DNA of 64,000 bases from Oxyruncus cristatus (taxonomy: Eukaryota > Chordata > Aves > Passeriformes > Cotingidae). Location of the stretch: positions 183,780 through 247,779 of the forward strand of contig VXAY01006172.1 of assembly GCA_013399855.1 (NCBI GenBank), given 5' to 3'. Numbering within the stretch: the first letter of the stretch is position 1; each line of letters opens with the position of its first letter. Positions 12,085-48,194 of this stretch are shown here, piece by piece. The position numbers and the translations under genes are program-made. Under the pieces are notes generated by a model. The model was not told where the DNA came from. It was given only the letters and a program-made list of their open reading frames with translations, and did not search any database.

Positions 12085-13520
12085 AGATAAGAAAAAAAGA
12101 AGAGTCCTGAGCTGACCTACTGTTTGAACGTGTGTGCTGGAAGGGGTTTTGGCAAGCATGGTTCTGGAAGGATAGCCTGGGTCTGCCTGTGCTGGGGTGT
12201 GGGGAGGCTGTTAAAATAGGACGAGATTTTCAGTTGGAACTTTTAGGTATATCTGAAGAAAGTGTTAAGTGCCTCAAGGTAGGATGTATAACCGGGTAAA
12301 GGGTGTACTGCCATACGTGGTGTCATGATCCACGTGATCTGTTTTTGTGCTGAAGATCAGAAGTTCCCGTTGAACAATACACGGTCACTTGGATGGATGG
12401 TAGAGAGAAAACTTACCAAGTGCTTCTCAAAGAGTTTTTTAAAAACTTCTGTGTCAGAAATATTTGTGTGGGAGAATGAACCAAATATATTCCCCATGAA
12501 AATAACCTGTAAAAGTTGTTAGCTTTAATCCCAGTTCCTTTCAGAAGGCGTGAGCGCTCTTTCCAGTAACTGAACAAACTCACATGGATATTTGCCAGCA
12601 GAAAATCTGATTTGCAAATGGCAGAACGTGCAAACGATGGCTGTGCCATTGCAAAATTTCCATAAGCTGTGAATTAAATTAAACAGACCTAGGATCAATA
12701 CTGTGTATGTTTTGGGTTTTTACCTCATGGAATGAAAGTCTTCTTCCATCTGAATTGTATTGAATTAGTAACCTTATCTCTTGCTGGCCAGTGTTCCCAT
12801 CAGTGATTCCAAAACCTTTCCAGTTGCAATCCTATTTATAGTTTTGTTAGACATTAAATGTTAGCATTACACGTCCAAGTGCTGTCATAAATACTGGATA
12901 CAGTTGATTTTGTGTTGGGCTTTTGTCTCCTATTTTGGGAGTTGCTAGACTAAGAAGTAAGTGCTTAGAGCTTAAGCAGCAGAGCAGTCTGCAGTGGCAA
13001 ACAAACAGACAGGCAGTGATAGAATCAAGAAATAGGCCCATCTGTTTGTGTGTGCAAACATTCTGGCCTATCCCTCAGCACAAAGTCAGCCCTGAGAGTG
13101 CTGTTTAGATTATGCGAGACGGTCACCCGTTAGCTCGATAAGCGGAGCAAAGCTGCTTAGCACGAAATACCCTGAACACACACTGTGTGGAAGGCCGTGG
13201 GATCCCCCTCAGTACACTACATGTAAAGTGCACAGATACGTTATAGCGAGACACTGTCGAAGAGGAGTAGGCAGGGAGTTGTGTTTCCATTATATGCTTT
13301 GTGTCTAGTTTCTTGCTTTCCTTGGTCTGTACGTGTGGGACGTTAAGATCCTGAGATGCTCTTTCTAAAAGCTGGTATTTCAGTTGGATGAAAACATTTT
13401 GTATTGGTTTTTAGTGCAGTTCCTAAAGAAAGTGCAGTGGAATATTTTTTTGAGTTTGATACCATTAAATGTTGGATAACTGATCTTTTTGTTAAATAAA
13501 ATTTCTGTCAACTGCTACTT
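12085..13520 (+). other. FKBP9: FKBP9 3' untranslated region
   Basis: About 1.4 kb of non-coding sequence follows the HDEL stop. The end is set from the AATAAA at 13495-13500 and the GT-rich stretch after about 13540. Weaker ATTAAA hexamers near 12675, 12853 and 13465 could give shorter ends. The exact cleavage site is inferred. Confidence 0.7.
13495..13500 (+). promoter_or_regulatory. FKBP9: Polyadenylation signal AATAAA (FKBP9)
   Basis: A perfect AATAAA, followed within about 40-55 nt by GGTGGGTTGGGGTCTTG, a typical GU-rich downstream element. Confidence 0.75.
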
Positions 13521-14393
13521 TTTTCTTTCTGGCATTTTGGTGGGTTGGGGTCTTGAGTTAAAGCAAATACCCTTTCTGCAGCTCTCTTCTCTTGCATGCA
13601 GAGGGCTTATCCTCAATATCTTCAATATTGCTATTCATCTTCAGGAAAAATATTTTAAACTAAGATTATGGGTTCTTTATTTGATTCAGAATGATAAAAA
13701 ATAATAGACCACTGTTAAAGACTGTTTTTTTCCATACTTCACACAGGTGAAATGAAATAATTCCTTGGCTTTAGGAGGCATTCTCTAAATTCCCCATCCC
13801 CTATTGCCATTGGCTGTGACAGTTGGGAGGGGGATGGGAACTCCAAGTCTTTCACTGAATGCAACTGCCTTACGTAGAAAACAGCATTTCATTCCCCAGT
13901 CTAGCAAAACCAAACTTACTGAGGTCTGTATGTGAGGTTTGATGTTTTCGCTTCAGCTGTAGCTCAAAACACACATGTATTGCATGTAAAATCATGGAAG
14001 TCTGGTCTGGTTTGGGCTTTATGTAAATAAAGGCCCTTTGTAGCAGATGTAGAAATGGTGGGTATTGGTGACTGGTACTTGGAATCAAAAGGTTTGTGTT
14101 CTAAATGGCTCCTCAGAAGCCTCGACATCTTGTGAAAGCAGCTTCCTCAGAAGACTGTTGCACACATATTCCCCCTTTGTTTTACTGGGAAGCAGGTTGC
14201 TCACTTTTTGCTGTGGTTCAGGTGCATTGCTTCTCCGTCCTGACAGAGCTGAGAGAAGGAGTGGGAAGCAAGTTGTGATTTGAGCGCTGCCAGAAGCAGT
14301 TCCCACTGTGTAAACAGCTCCTTATCCTTACTCGGTTCTGATACACATTCCCCAAAAAAACAAGTCTCTCTTCTGGATATCTCCCCTCCTTTT

Positions 14394-14460
14394 GGGGGTT
14401 TGGAACTTGATGATCTTTAAGGTCCCTTCCAACCCAAACCACTCTCTGATTCGATGATAT
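14394..14460 (+). repeat. CR1 LINE 3'-end fragment
   Basis: TTGATGATCTTTAAGGTCCC then TTCCAACCCAAACCACTCTC followed by TGATTCGATGAT matches the CR1 3' terminus. Any upstream CR1 sequence is absent or too degraded to see. Confidence 0.8.
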
Positions 14461-15416
14461 CCTGAATTGTTTTGTCTGAGCAAATCTCAGTGAATGAACC
14501 CAATCTTTCTGTACAGAGGAACATTCCAGGTGGGTCCCAGGAGATGGGCTGAAGAGTTCCCAGAAAACCAGGATGACAGGGTTGTCCTCCAGGGCAGATG
14601 CAAGAGCAGCACCAAAGTGCAGGCAGTTGGTAATCCCAAAGATCCCTGTGCTGGATTATTTGGAAGTGCTTGTCAGTGATGGGATAGCAGGGATGACTTT
14701 ACCAGTGCCTCCGTCCAGGGTAAGTACATCTGAAATTCTTATTCCATTGCTTCTCAGGCCTTAGCAAACGTAGCTTGTGATCCACCTGAAGATGTTTTCC
14801 TGCCTAGAGAAAAGAATTTGTTGCCCACTCACCTCTTCCCTCCAAGTCTGGAGGTTGCCATTTTGGAAATAAGAATGCAGCTTTGGGGAAAATCAGAGAA
14901 TATAAGGAAAAACTTGCTGCAAAGTAATTGTATTTATACTGGGCATTGCCCAGACAAAGGCAACAGAAGCTGGGTCTGTCTGGCTGCATTAGGCTAAACT
15001 GCATAAAATCCAGAATTTCTGACTGCTAACATAGACCCGATCCTTTTCCTTTCTGTTGGTAGCTCTGTGCTTCTCCCTCTAGGGAAAGCTCAGGGCCGCC
15101 TTCCTGAGAAAAGGTTTGCATTGATGTTGGATCCTCTACCCATTGCTTGTCAAGGTGTGTGGCAGCCCCCAAAAGTGAGGGCAGTCTGCCTGCCCGTTCA
15201 CCAAACCAGAGCCTGGAGGCAAGGGAAGCTGGCTGGGAAGTGAAATGGTGCTGGTGTGGACTGGGAGAGCTTGGCACAGCCCTTGCATCCCCAGCTCCGG
15301 CTACAGATAAATCCCTCCAAGTCACCGACCTGTTAGAGAGGGTGGCCTGTGAGGAATATGGATATATGGTAAATATTTTCTACCTCACAATGTAACATAA
15401 TTTTTTTAAGGAGAAG

Positions 15417-15625
15417 GTAACAATTTACAATTTATCTGTTTGTACCTATCTATCTATTTAGAATTTATCTGTTTATTATCATTTTATTTTTAGCATTTAT
15501 AATTTATTTAATGTTTAGAATTTATCTGTCAGTATCTGTTATCTACTGGTATTTAGAACTTACCTATTTAGAACTTATCTATAGAATATATCTATTTAGA
15601 AATCATTTATTTAATTAGCATCTAG
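15417..15625 (+). repeat. Imperfect AT-rich minisatellite (TTTAGAAYTTATCTRT units)
   Basis: The motif TTTAGAATTTATCTGT or close variants (TTTAGAACTTATCTA, TATAGAATATATCTA, TTTAGAAATCATTTA) recurs about six times with irregular spacing, mixed with CTATCTATCTATTT tetranucleotide runs. Confidence 0.7.
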
Positions 15626-18600
15626 ATACTTTTTCACATACGTAACTAACTTTAGAAAAATAAACGATAACTCTTAAATGTCATTAATAGCCAGATGTAA
15701 CTAGCTGGTAAAGCTAATGAGGGGCTGTGTAGAAGTCAGAGTGCTGCTACCCCTCTAAAGAAACAGGCAGGTGCTATTCTCAGAGCTGGGCAGCTGACTG
15801 CTGTTCGAAAAGGAAGTTGCTGGCAGCCAGGATTGGCAATTGCCAACTGAATTGTCCGAGGCTCAGTGCAAAAGAAAAGGAACCTGGGTATGTACCCTGA
15901 AAAATCCAGGTATTTATGGTTGGGGTTTTTTTTCTGCGTGGTTTTTCTGTCCTAATTTGATAGCAAGTATTTTCTGCTGTAAAATCCCACCAAGTATAGG
16001 AGAAATCCCCAAGTGTATGAGAAATTTTACTTAAATCAGAGTTTGCAGTTGTTGAACTTGAATGTTTTTTTTTTTTTTTCTGTGTGAAAAAGTGTTCAGA
16101 TTTTCCTTTAAGCTTAAAAAAAGGCATATTTAGCTAGTACTGAGTGCAAGTTTTTGGCTCAGTTCAGGACTATTAGTGTGTGTTTGACAGTAAGAGGACA
16201 TTTGAGCTGGCTGCAACACCCACTCAAGAGGAGGAATCATTTTCACCTAAATAAAGGTCCCAAATACTTGACCTTGGACACGTGCTACAGACAGAACAGA
16301 TATTGTGAGTAGGGGAAGAAAGAAAAGTAACAAATTCACTTAAATTTGCTTGTTCCTTGCTTTTAACTGTAGATATACTCTTCTGGCTGGGGGAAGATGG
16401 TCTGGGAAACGTAGGATACCTTTCTATCCAAACTAAATCATAAACGAAATACACTTTTAGGGTTGCAAAATGTTTCTGGTGATTTAGAAAGACACACTGT
16501 GAATAGTATTTCTTTCCTAATACTGAATGGAGAATCTTGATAGTACTTAAAAGAATTAGACTTGCTGGAGCAGGACAGTTTAATTTTGCTTGCAGTTAAT
16601 TTTGTTCATGGCTTTGGAGAGGCGACTGATAACACAGACTCTTCTACTAGCCAGTAGTTTAGTGACAAAAAGATGGGATTTTGATGAAGTGGAGAATATC
16701 TAAAAATGCATCTTGTGTTTTCCCTTTAACTACCACATAAGCACGAGTTACGGTTGGCAGTGAGATGTGAGATGAGAGGATATTGATAACCTGTACAGCA
16801 CCATGCAGGTTTCTAAAATCCGACCTCCTGGTTCAGGCTGATTGTGTAAGTAACTGCTTTTTCTAGAAAGGTGTATTATGGCATTTCAAGAAGTAAATTG
16901 TTTGGCATGGAAATACCCTTTGTACAGCAAATGGGTTCTGTGGGGTAACTGCAATATGGTTTAGTTGCTCTTATGTCCTAGCAAAGATTTACTGCTCTGA
17001 CAGTTACTTAACACAGGAACTGAGACTGACAGGACTTACTGATAGAAGGAGAAAAGCATGCTGGAGATCTTAACTTACCTGCCTCCTCTTGTGAGGACAA
17101 GGATCCTTTTCTTTAAGTGATTATCATTGTGGACTGAACATTTGGTGACTATTGTCCACCTGCTTGGAGGTGAGATTGGAAAATCTTCCTTATATAATGC
17201 TTGAAAGATGGTGGTTTGATCTGAAATCCTCTACCAAGGCAAAGAGTTTTAGGTGTCCCTGTTGTTGAGAAACCAAGTGCTCCCCTCTGGTATGTGTGGG
17301 CTCTCTAGGCAGGTTGAATACTAATTTCAGTAACTCGGATTAAGACGTCGTTGGAGATCTGGTTTGGTAACTGCTTTTAAAGATGCTGCCTAATCCTTTT
17401 ATATGTTGCTCTGCACATGCTTTTCTGTGTGGTTTTGTTTGAATGTGTGGGTTTTGTTTGTGTGTTTTTGCTTTTTTTTTTTTTAATTGTGGGTTGAACA
17501 GTAAGATCTTCATTAACAGTGAAGGAGTGATGGCTCACTCACCTGCTGGGTCAGGCTGAGGAAAAATTCTGGAGGGAGGATCAATGAGTTTATGTGTATT
17601 CTCAGGCAAGTTTGATGACAACATGGGACAGTCCTCCCTTCTCAGAAACACTACACAGAGAGACCAGAATTGCCCCCCTTCTTTTTCACCGATGCTGGGA
17701 TGGTCTGTTCCATTTGTAGCTTAGAATGATCTTGTGCTGGAGAGTGTGTTGTTGACACATCTCTTGTGTGGAGCTGTGACTATCAGCTACACTTCACATA
17801 TTCTAAATTTTAACTGTTATCTGTATTCCAAAGATAAGCTGCTTGTAAATGGAAAACTTTGTCCCAGTGTAAACTTTGGGAGTATTGCCTGGTAATTAGC
17901 CCCTTGCAACTAGAGGCTGGTTGAGTAAGCAGTGCATCCAAACACCTTGGTGTTTTTCAGAAGGCCTTTGCCTTTTGGACTTTTATTTGGCAGCTGTGAC
18001 AAAAGAACCAGTGTGACAGCATATTTAAAAAAGTTATATCTCTAAACCCAAGAACCATCAACCCTACTTCCCTGCTCCCAAAATCTTAAACATTCTCTCA
18101 GCTAACAAATTCTGTAGGTGCCTAAAACCCCAAATCCAGAAATTAAAGAAATTGCTGAGCTCCCCTGAAAATGCTGCAGCATTCCCTAAGACCCTTGCTG
18201 TGCCCAGGTGGTGCAGACCCGGTTGCTGAGCAGGCAGCTCACACCGATGCCCTGCAGGGAGTCACACGTGGCATCGTCCTGCCTGCCTTGCCGGCAGTGC
18301 TGCATCCACAGTGCTGGCAGATGACTGTACTGGAGCCTGCTCCCTCTCTTACAGTTTTGCCATGACCATCCTGTCCTCCTCCCTGCCCCAGGCAAATGGG
18401 GGAGACAGGGAGAGAGGCCAGAGACTGGCCCAAACTTCACACCCAATCCCTGTGACCGCTGACTCAGCAGCTGTCACTGCTGCCTTCAGGCTTTCCCTGT
18501 TTTTGGCTGAGAGGCTCTTGGCAGGCCAGGGCTGGGGCAGCTGCTGCTCCCGTCTCCTCCTGTCACTGGTACTGCCAGGATGCTTTCAGCTCTTCCAGTC

Positions 18601-19303
18601 TGCTGCTGCCTGAGTCAACGGCTCTGGAATGGAAGACAGCCAAGGTGCTCTCCTCGCCTTGGTTGTCTTACTGGTTTTCTGCTCCAAGGGACAACTTCAA
18701 GGCTCCTGCTTCTGGGGCACCAGCTGCCCCTGTGCCAGGAACAAGGAATTACATACCTGACTAGGTCATGACAAGGAGGACATCATCCCTCAAACACTCT
18801 TCGCCTGTTCAGATGCAGGCTGGAATTTCTGAAAGGTCCCTGCGCTCAGCAGTTCCCTGCCGGCATAGCGTGTGCCATGTGTTCGTGTGCTCACAACTAC
18901 CTCAGCTTGGCTATCAAGCCTCTACCCTGCATTCGAAATACAGGGAGGATTTAACTTTAGTTTACTGCAGAGGATGCAGAATGAGGTATGGAAACTATGC
19001 CCCCCCTCTTCCCTTCTTGGAAAAGTTCCAGCAGGGATGGTAACCAGTGTAAATCTGCTGATTTGGAAAAAATATGACTGGTGCTACTAAGTCAGAATTT
19101 AAACAACAGATCACAGATTGGAGGGAAAGAGGCCATTTCTTCACATGTATATTACTTCTGGTGGAGAGAATGCAGATTTAGGCTCTCCCACGTTTTCATT
19201 ACAATTCCTCAGGGAACAGAAGATGGCACAGCTGTGAATGAAATAAAGCAAAGGGGAACAATGACTATATTGCACATTAGGGAAGTTGTATGATTGCCTC
19301 TAT

Positions 19304-20302
19304 TTTATTAATGAATAGATTTAGTACAGCTGAGACCTCATAGGACCAGGGTCACAACATCATCTTTTACTTATCCTGCAACATATCCAAGTAAGCTTCC
19401 AAAGCTGTGGTGGTATTAAGCTGTTTTTTTCTGTACACAATGCTGAGAGGTGCTGCTCAGTACGGGGGAAATACTTCCTGAAGAAAAGTGTGTTGAAACA
19501 CTGGCAGAGGTTGCCCAGAGAGGTGGTGGATGCCCCATCCCTGGGAACATTCCAGGTCAGGCTGGATGGGGCTCTGAGCAACCTGATCTAGTTGAAGATG
19601 TCCCTGCTCAGTGCAGGGAGGCTGTGTACCATTAGCTTGTGAAAAGATCTGTTGTTACAAAGATGAGAAATTTTATCTCAGATATACTAACTTAAAACAT
19701 TCTTCCCGTTTCACCGACAGTAAGAAACAGTAAGGACAGAGAATGTTTTGTAATGATACAAAAATCTGTGAAGAAGAAACACTTTGCCTGAATTGGGTGA
19801 ATAAAGCATTTTTACTGGAGAAAAATATATGTATGAAAAACTTCTGTGAAAGTATGTAGCATATGAATAAGATCTTTCGAAGTACAGCTGAGACTGAAAT
19901 GTCTTCTTTGAAAAGGCAACACAAATGCTTGTTCACAGGGTGTTTACACCTTCAATTTTACAAAACAGCCACATTTTCTAAAATGCTGCTCTGAAAATGC
20001 CTGATTAAAATAGACAGTGAACCATAGTATCCCATCCGCAGCAGTTTATCACATCTATAAATCCAATTTAAGTCTAGTTGTAACAGGAGTGTGAGACAAT
20101 AAAGAACAGCGTGAGAGCAGTAAAAGGAGCTTGTAGTTGACAGCTGATACCATATATATTCCAGAATACCAAAATGAAGACAAAAGTTTTAAATTAAATT
20201 AAACAGTTCTGTAAATGAGTAATAAACACATCTAAAATAGCACACGTGTGCTCTTCAGTCCAGTTGCCTCCTGAAAGGAATGGAGTGACTTGAGACTGCA
20301 AT
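19304..20302 (-). other. NT5C3A: NT5C3A 3' untranslated region (end inferred)
   Basis: Non-coding sequence after the stop. The nearest canonical AATAAA on this strand is the complement of 19304-19309, which would give a UTR of about 1 kb including the antisense CR1 fragment at 19480-19626. Weaker signals such as AGTAAA near 19810 could end it sooner. Confidence 0.4.
19480..19626 (+). repeat. CR1 LINE fragment, antisense to NT5C3A 3' end
   Basis: CACTGGCAGAGGTTGCCCAG, then GTGGTGGATGCCCCATCCCT, CAGGCTGGATGGGGCTCTGA and GCAACCTGATCTAGTTGAAG are consecutive CR1 3'-region blocks. The extreme 3' end is missing. Confidence 0.85.
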
Positions 20303-46389
<26,087 letters not shown>

Positions 46390-46796
46390 GGTAGTGGTTC
46401 CCGAGAGCCGCGGCGAGGAAGCGCGTCCGCCCCGTCCGTGGACGAAGGAGCGAGATCCCGGCGCGTCCCCACAGACCGCCGGGTCGGCAACGACGGCGCC
46501 ACACGCGCCGCGCCACCCCGGCCCCGCGCCGGCCGTACCACGCCACAGGGAAAGGGTGGAGGAAGGGGCGGAGAGAGGGGAAGAGGCGGCTGGAGCTGGG
46601 CCGCCTCGGGGGGCGAGAGGTTCCTGTCAGCGGCTTTGAAGAAGGAAAAGCACAAGCCGTAGAGAGGTCAGGGTTTTTTTTCCTCCTCGCTCAGGAAACG
46701 CTAAAGGAATGCCACCCTTCCTCCCTCTGCACCGCCCTCCCCCCCTCGCAGAGGAAGAAATGATAGAACCCAACGGCCCGTGGCGCCGCTTCCCAA

Positions 46797-46809
46797 ACTA
46801 CACTTCCCA
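46797..46809 (+). promoter_or_regulatory. ACTAYRNNNCCCR promoter element (ZNF143/THAP11-type)
   Basis: ACTACACTTCCCA matches ACTAYRNNNCCCR at every specified position. This element is common in vertebrate CpG-island promoters and is linked to ZNF143/THAP11 binding. Its placement between two divergent genes fits a shared promoter. Confidence 0.6.
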
Positions 46810-46820
46810 AGCTCCCTCCT

Positions 46821-46840
46821 GGGCGGGGCGCGGGGCGGCG
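46821..46840 (+). promoter_or_regulatory. Tandem GC boxes (SP1/KLF-type)
   Basis: GGGCGGGGC followed three bases later by GGGGCGGCG, just downstream of the ACTAYRNNNCCCR element. Confidence 0.55.
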
Positions 46841-46871
46841 CGCGGCTGGTACCGGCCGTGGGGAGAGCGGG

Positions 46872-46907
46872 ATGCTGGAGATGGCGGCCGTGGGAATGCG
46901 GCTGTAG
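46872..46907 (+). other. BBS9: Upstream open reading frame in BBS9 5'UTR
   Basis: A 12-codon frame including TAG, peptide MLEMAAVGMRL, with three nested in-frame ATGs. If transcripts start upstream of 46872 this short frame precedes the BBS9 start. It depends on the unverified start site. Confidence 0.3.
46881..46888 (+). promoter_or_regulatory. BBS9: YY1-type site ATGGCGGC
   Basis: GAGATGGCGGC fits the YY1 consensus, which typically sits just downstream of a start site on the same strand. This suggests BBS9 transcription starts shortly upstream, around 46860-46880 (inference). Confidence 0.5.
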
Positions 46908-47039
46908 CGCTGCCGCTCTGCCGCTCTGTGCTTCGCCTCGGGCCGCGCCTGAGCGAGGAGCACCTGTGAGGAAGCGGGGCTGCCCCCGCGGGGGCCGCTC
47001 GGACTGCGCCGCGCCAGGGAGCTGTCGCCTCCCGCCCAA

Positions 47040-48073
47040 GTAAGCGCCCGCCGGGCTCTGTCTCGCTTGTCCCGCTCCACGGGAATATGTGGGTGTGCGT
47101 GTCCGGGGCTCGTGGCGGTGCTGTAGGTGCCGCACAGGGGCTCCGTGAGGGAGGGAAGGAGGGGTCTGTGGGGAGGGCTGGGCTGTGCCGTGCTGTGCCG
47201 TGCCAGCCCGCACTCGGCGGCAGCAGGTTGCCTAGCGGGCATAGCGACGGGAGCCGCCCGAGGGAATAAAAAAATGCTTTAATTTGCTGGACGCGGTATC
47301 CTTTAAAGAGGAAAGGCGAGGGCTTGCAAGGCTGCGTTTGCTCCGAATCCCGTCTTTATAGCTTCTTCCCGATGGAGCTGCTGCTGGCTGGCTGGCCCCT
47401 CGGCTCCTCTGCGGGCTGTGGGATCGACTGCGTCCAGGTTCACGGGCATGGGCTGTGAGTTTCAGACCGGGATAACGTTATTGTCAAGCCGCATACAAAA
47501 GGATTAATCTCCTCGCTCCCTCCCTCCCCCATTCTTAAAATAACAGCAGGTAGGGAGCAGAAAAGCTGATTTGTGCCCTGTGTGACCGAGTTCTTTAGTC
47601 GTGTCACTAGAGCATCTTCAAGGCGATTACTTGGAGGTTTTGATGATGTCTGTTTATGCCTTCATTTACTTTTCTAAAAATAAGTTCTCTTGCAGAAGGT
47701 TTGCCTCAGAATCTCCCCCCCCCCGCCTTGGTAAGAGAGAACCTCAGTTCTGTGACTTTGAAAACTTATTACTTAGTGGTTGTAACAGAAGGCTTTTTAC
47801 ATTTTTTTGAAAAGCTGTTATTTTGCTGCATTTTCTTCATATAACTAGCAGATTCTATCACAACTAATTTAACTAATGACAAGAAGATTCCTAGGGTTGT
47901 TTCCTGAACTACACTGGAGTTAATTCAGTTTATTCAGCTCACACTAGTGCAATGAGAAGCTAAGAGGTGTAATATACTTGATAAAAGCTGTTCCTAACAG
48001 AGGAGAAGTTGTTTGTATAAACAGTTGTGTATATGTTGGTATACACTTTGACAATGGTTTGTTTCCTTTTCAG
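47040..48073 (+). other. BBS9: BBS9 intron 1
   Basis: About 1 kb whose left part is still CpG-rich. It contains an RFX half-site-like GTTGCCTAG at 47227-47235. Ends in TTCCTTTTCAG. No gene seen. Confidence 0.6.
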
Positions 48074-48082
48074 TAAAGAAGA

Positions 48083-48194
48083 ATGTCCTTGTTTAAAGCT
48101 AGAGACTGGTGGTCCACCGTACTTGGAGAAAAGGAAGAATTTGACCAAGGCTGCCTGTGTGTTGCTGATGTTGATAATAGTGGCAGTGGACAAG
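48083..48194 (+). CDS. BBS9: BBS9 first coding exon
   Basis: The exon begins at 48074 after TTTTCAG; ATG at 48083 in GAAGAATGT context. It encodes MSLFKARDWWSTVLGEKEEF then DQGCLCVADVDNSGSGQ and the first base of Asp; donor GTAAAT. Confidence 0.96.

Larger units (their letters stand above)
13521..19303. other. Intergenic region between convergent FKBP9 and NT5C3A
   Basis: Holds a short CR1 3' end (about 14394-14460), an imperfect TTTAGAATTTATCTGT minisatellite (15417-15625), a T-run near 16063, and a locally GC-rich stretch (18160-18760) whose short open frames resemble no protein I know. No gene is supported. Confidence 0.7.
46870..47039 (+). other. BBS9: Probable non-coding exon 1 of BBS9
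   Basis: The end is set by a strong donor CCCAA|GTAAGC at 47039/47040. The start is only a guess from the YY1-type site. Vertebrate BBS9 has a 5' non-coding exon, and the next exon (48074) opens with nine untranslated bases before its ATG, so an upstream exon is required. Confidence 0.5.

Noticed and set aside
15026..15325. 99-codon minus-strand frame in the intergenic region
   Set aside because: No similarity to a known family and a comparable frame is open on the opposite strand; most likely chance.
18160..18780. Locally GC-rich stretch with several overlapping open frames between FKBP9 and NT5C3A
   Set aside because: No recognisable domain, no splice or poly(A) structure, and frames on both strands are equally open, as expected from composition.
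47227..47235. RFX X-box candidate (GTTGCCTAG) near the ciliary gene BBS9
   Set aside because: Only one half-site fits; the second half (RRNRAC) is absent at the permitted spacing.
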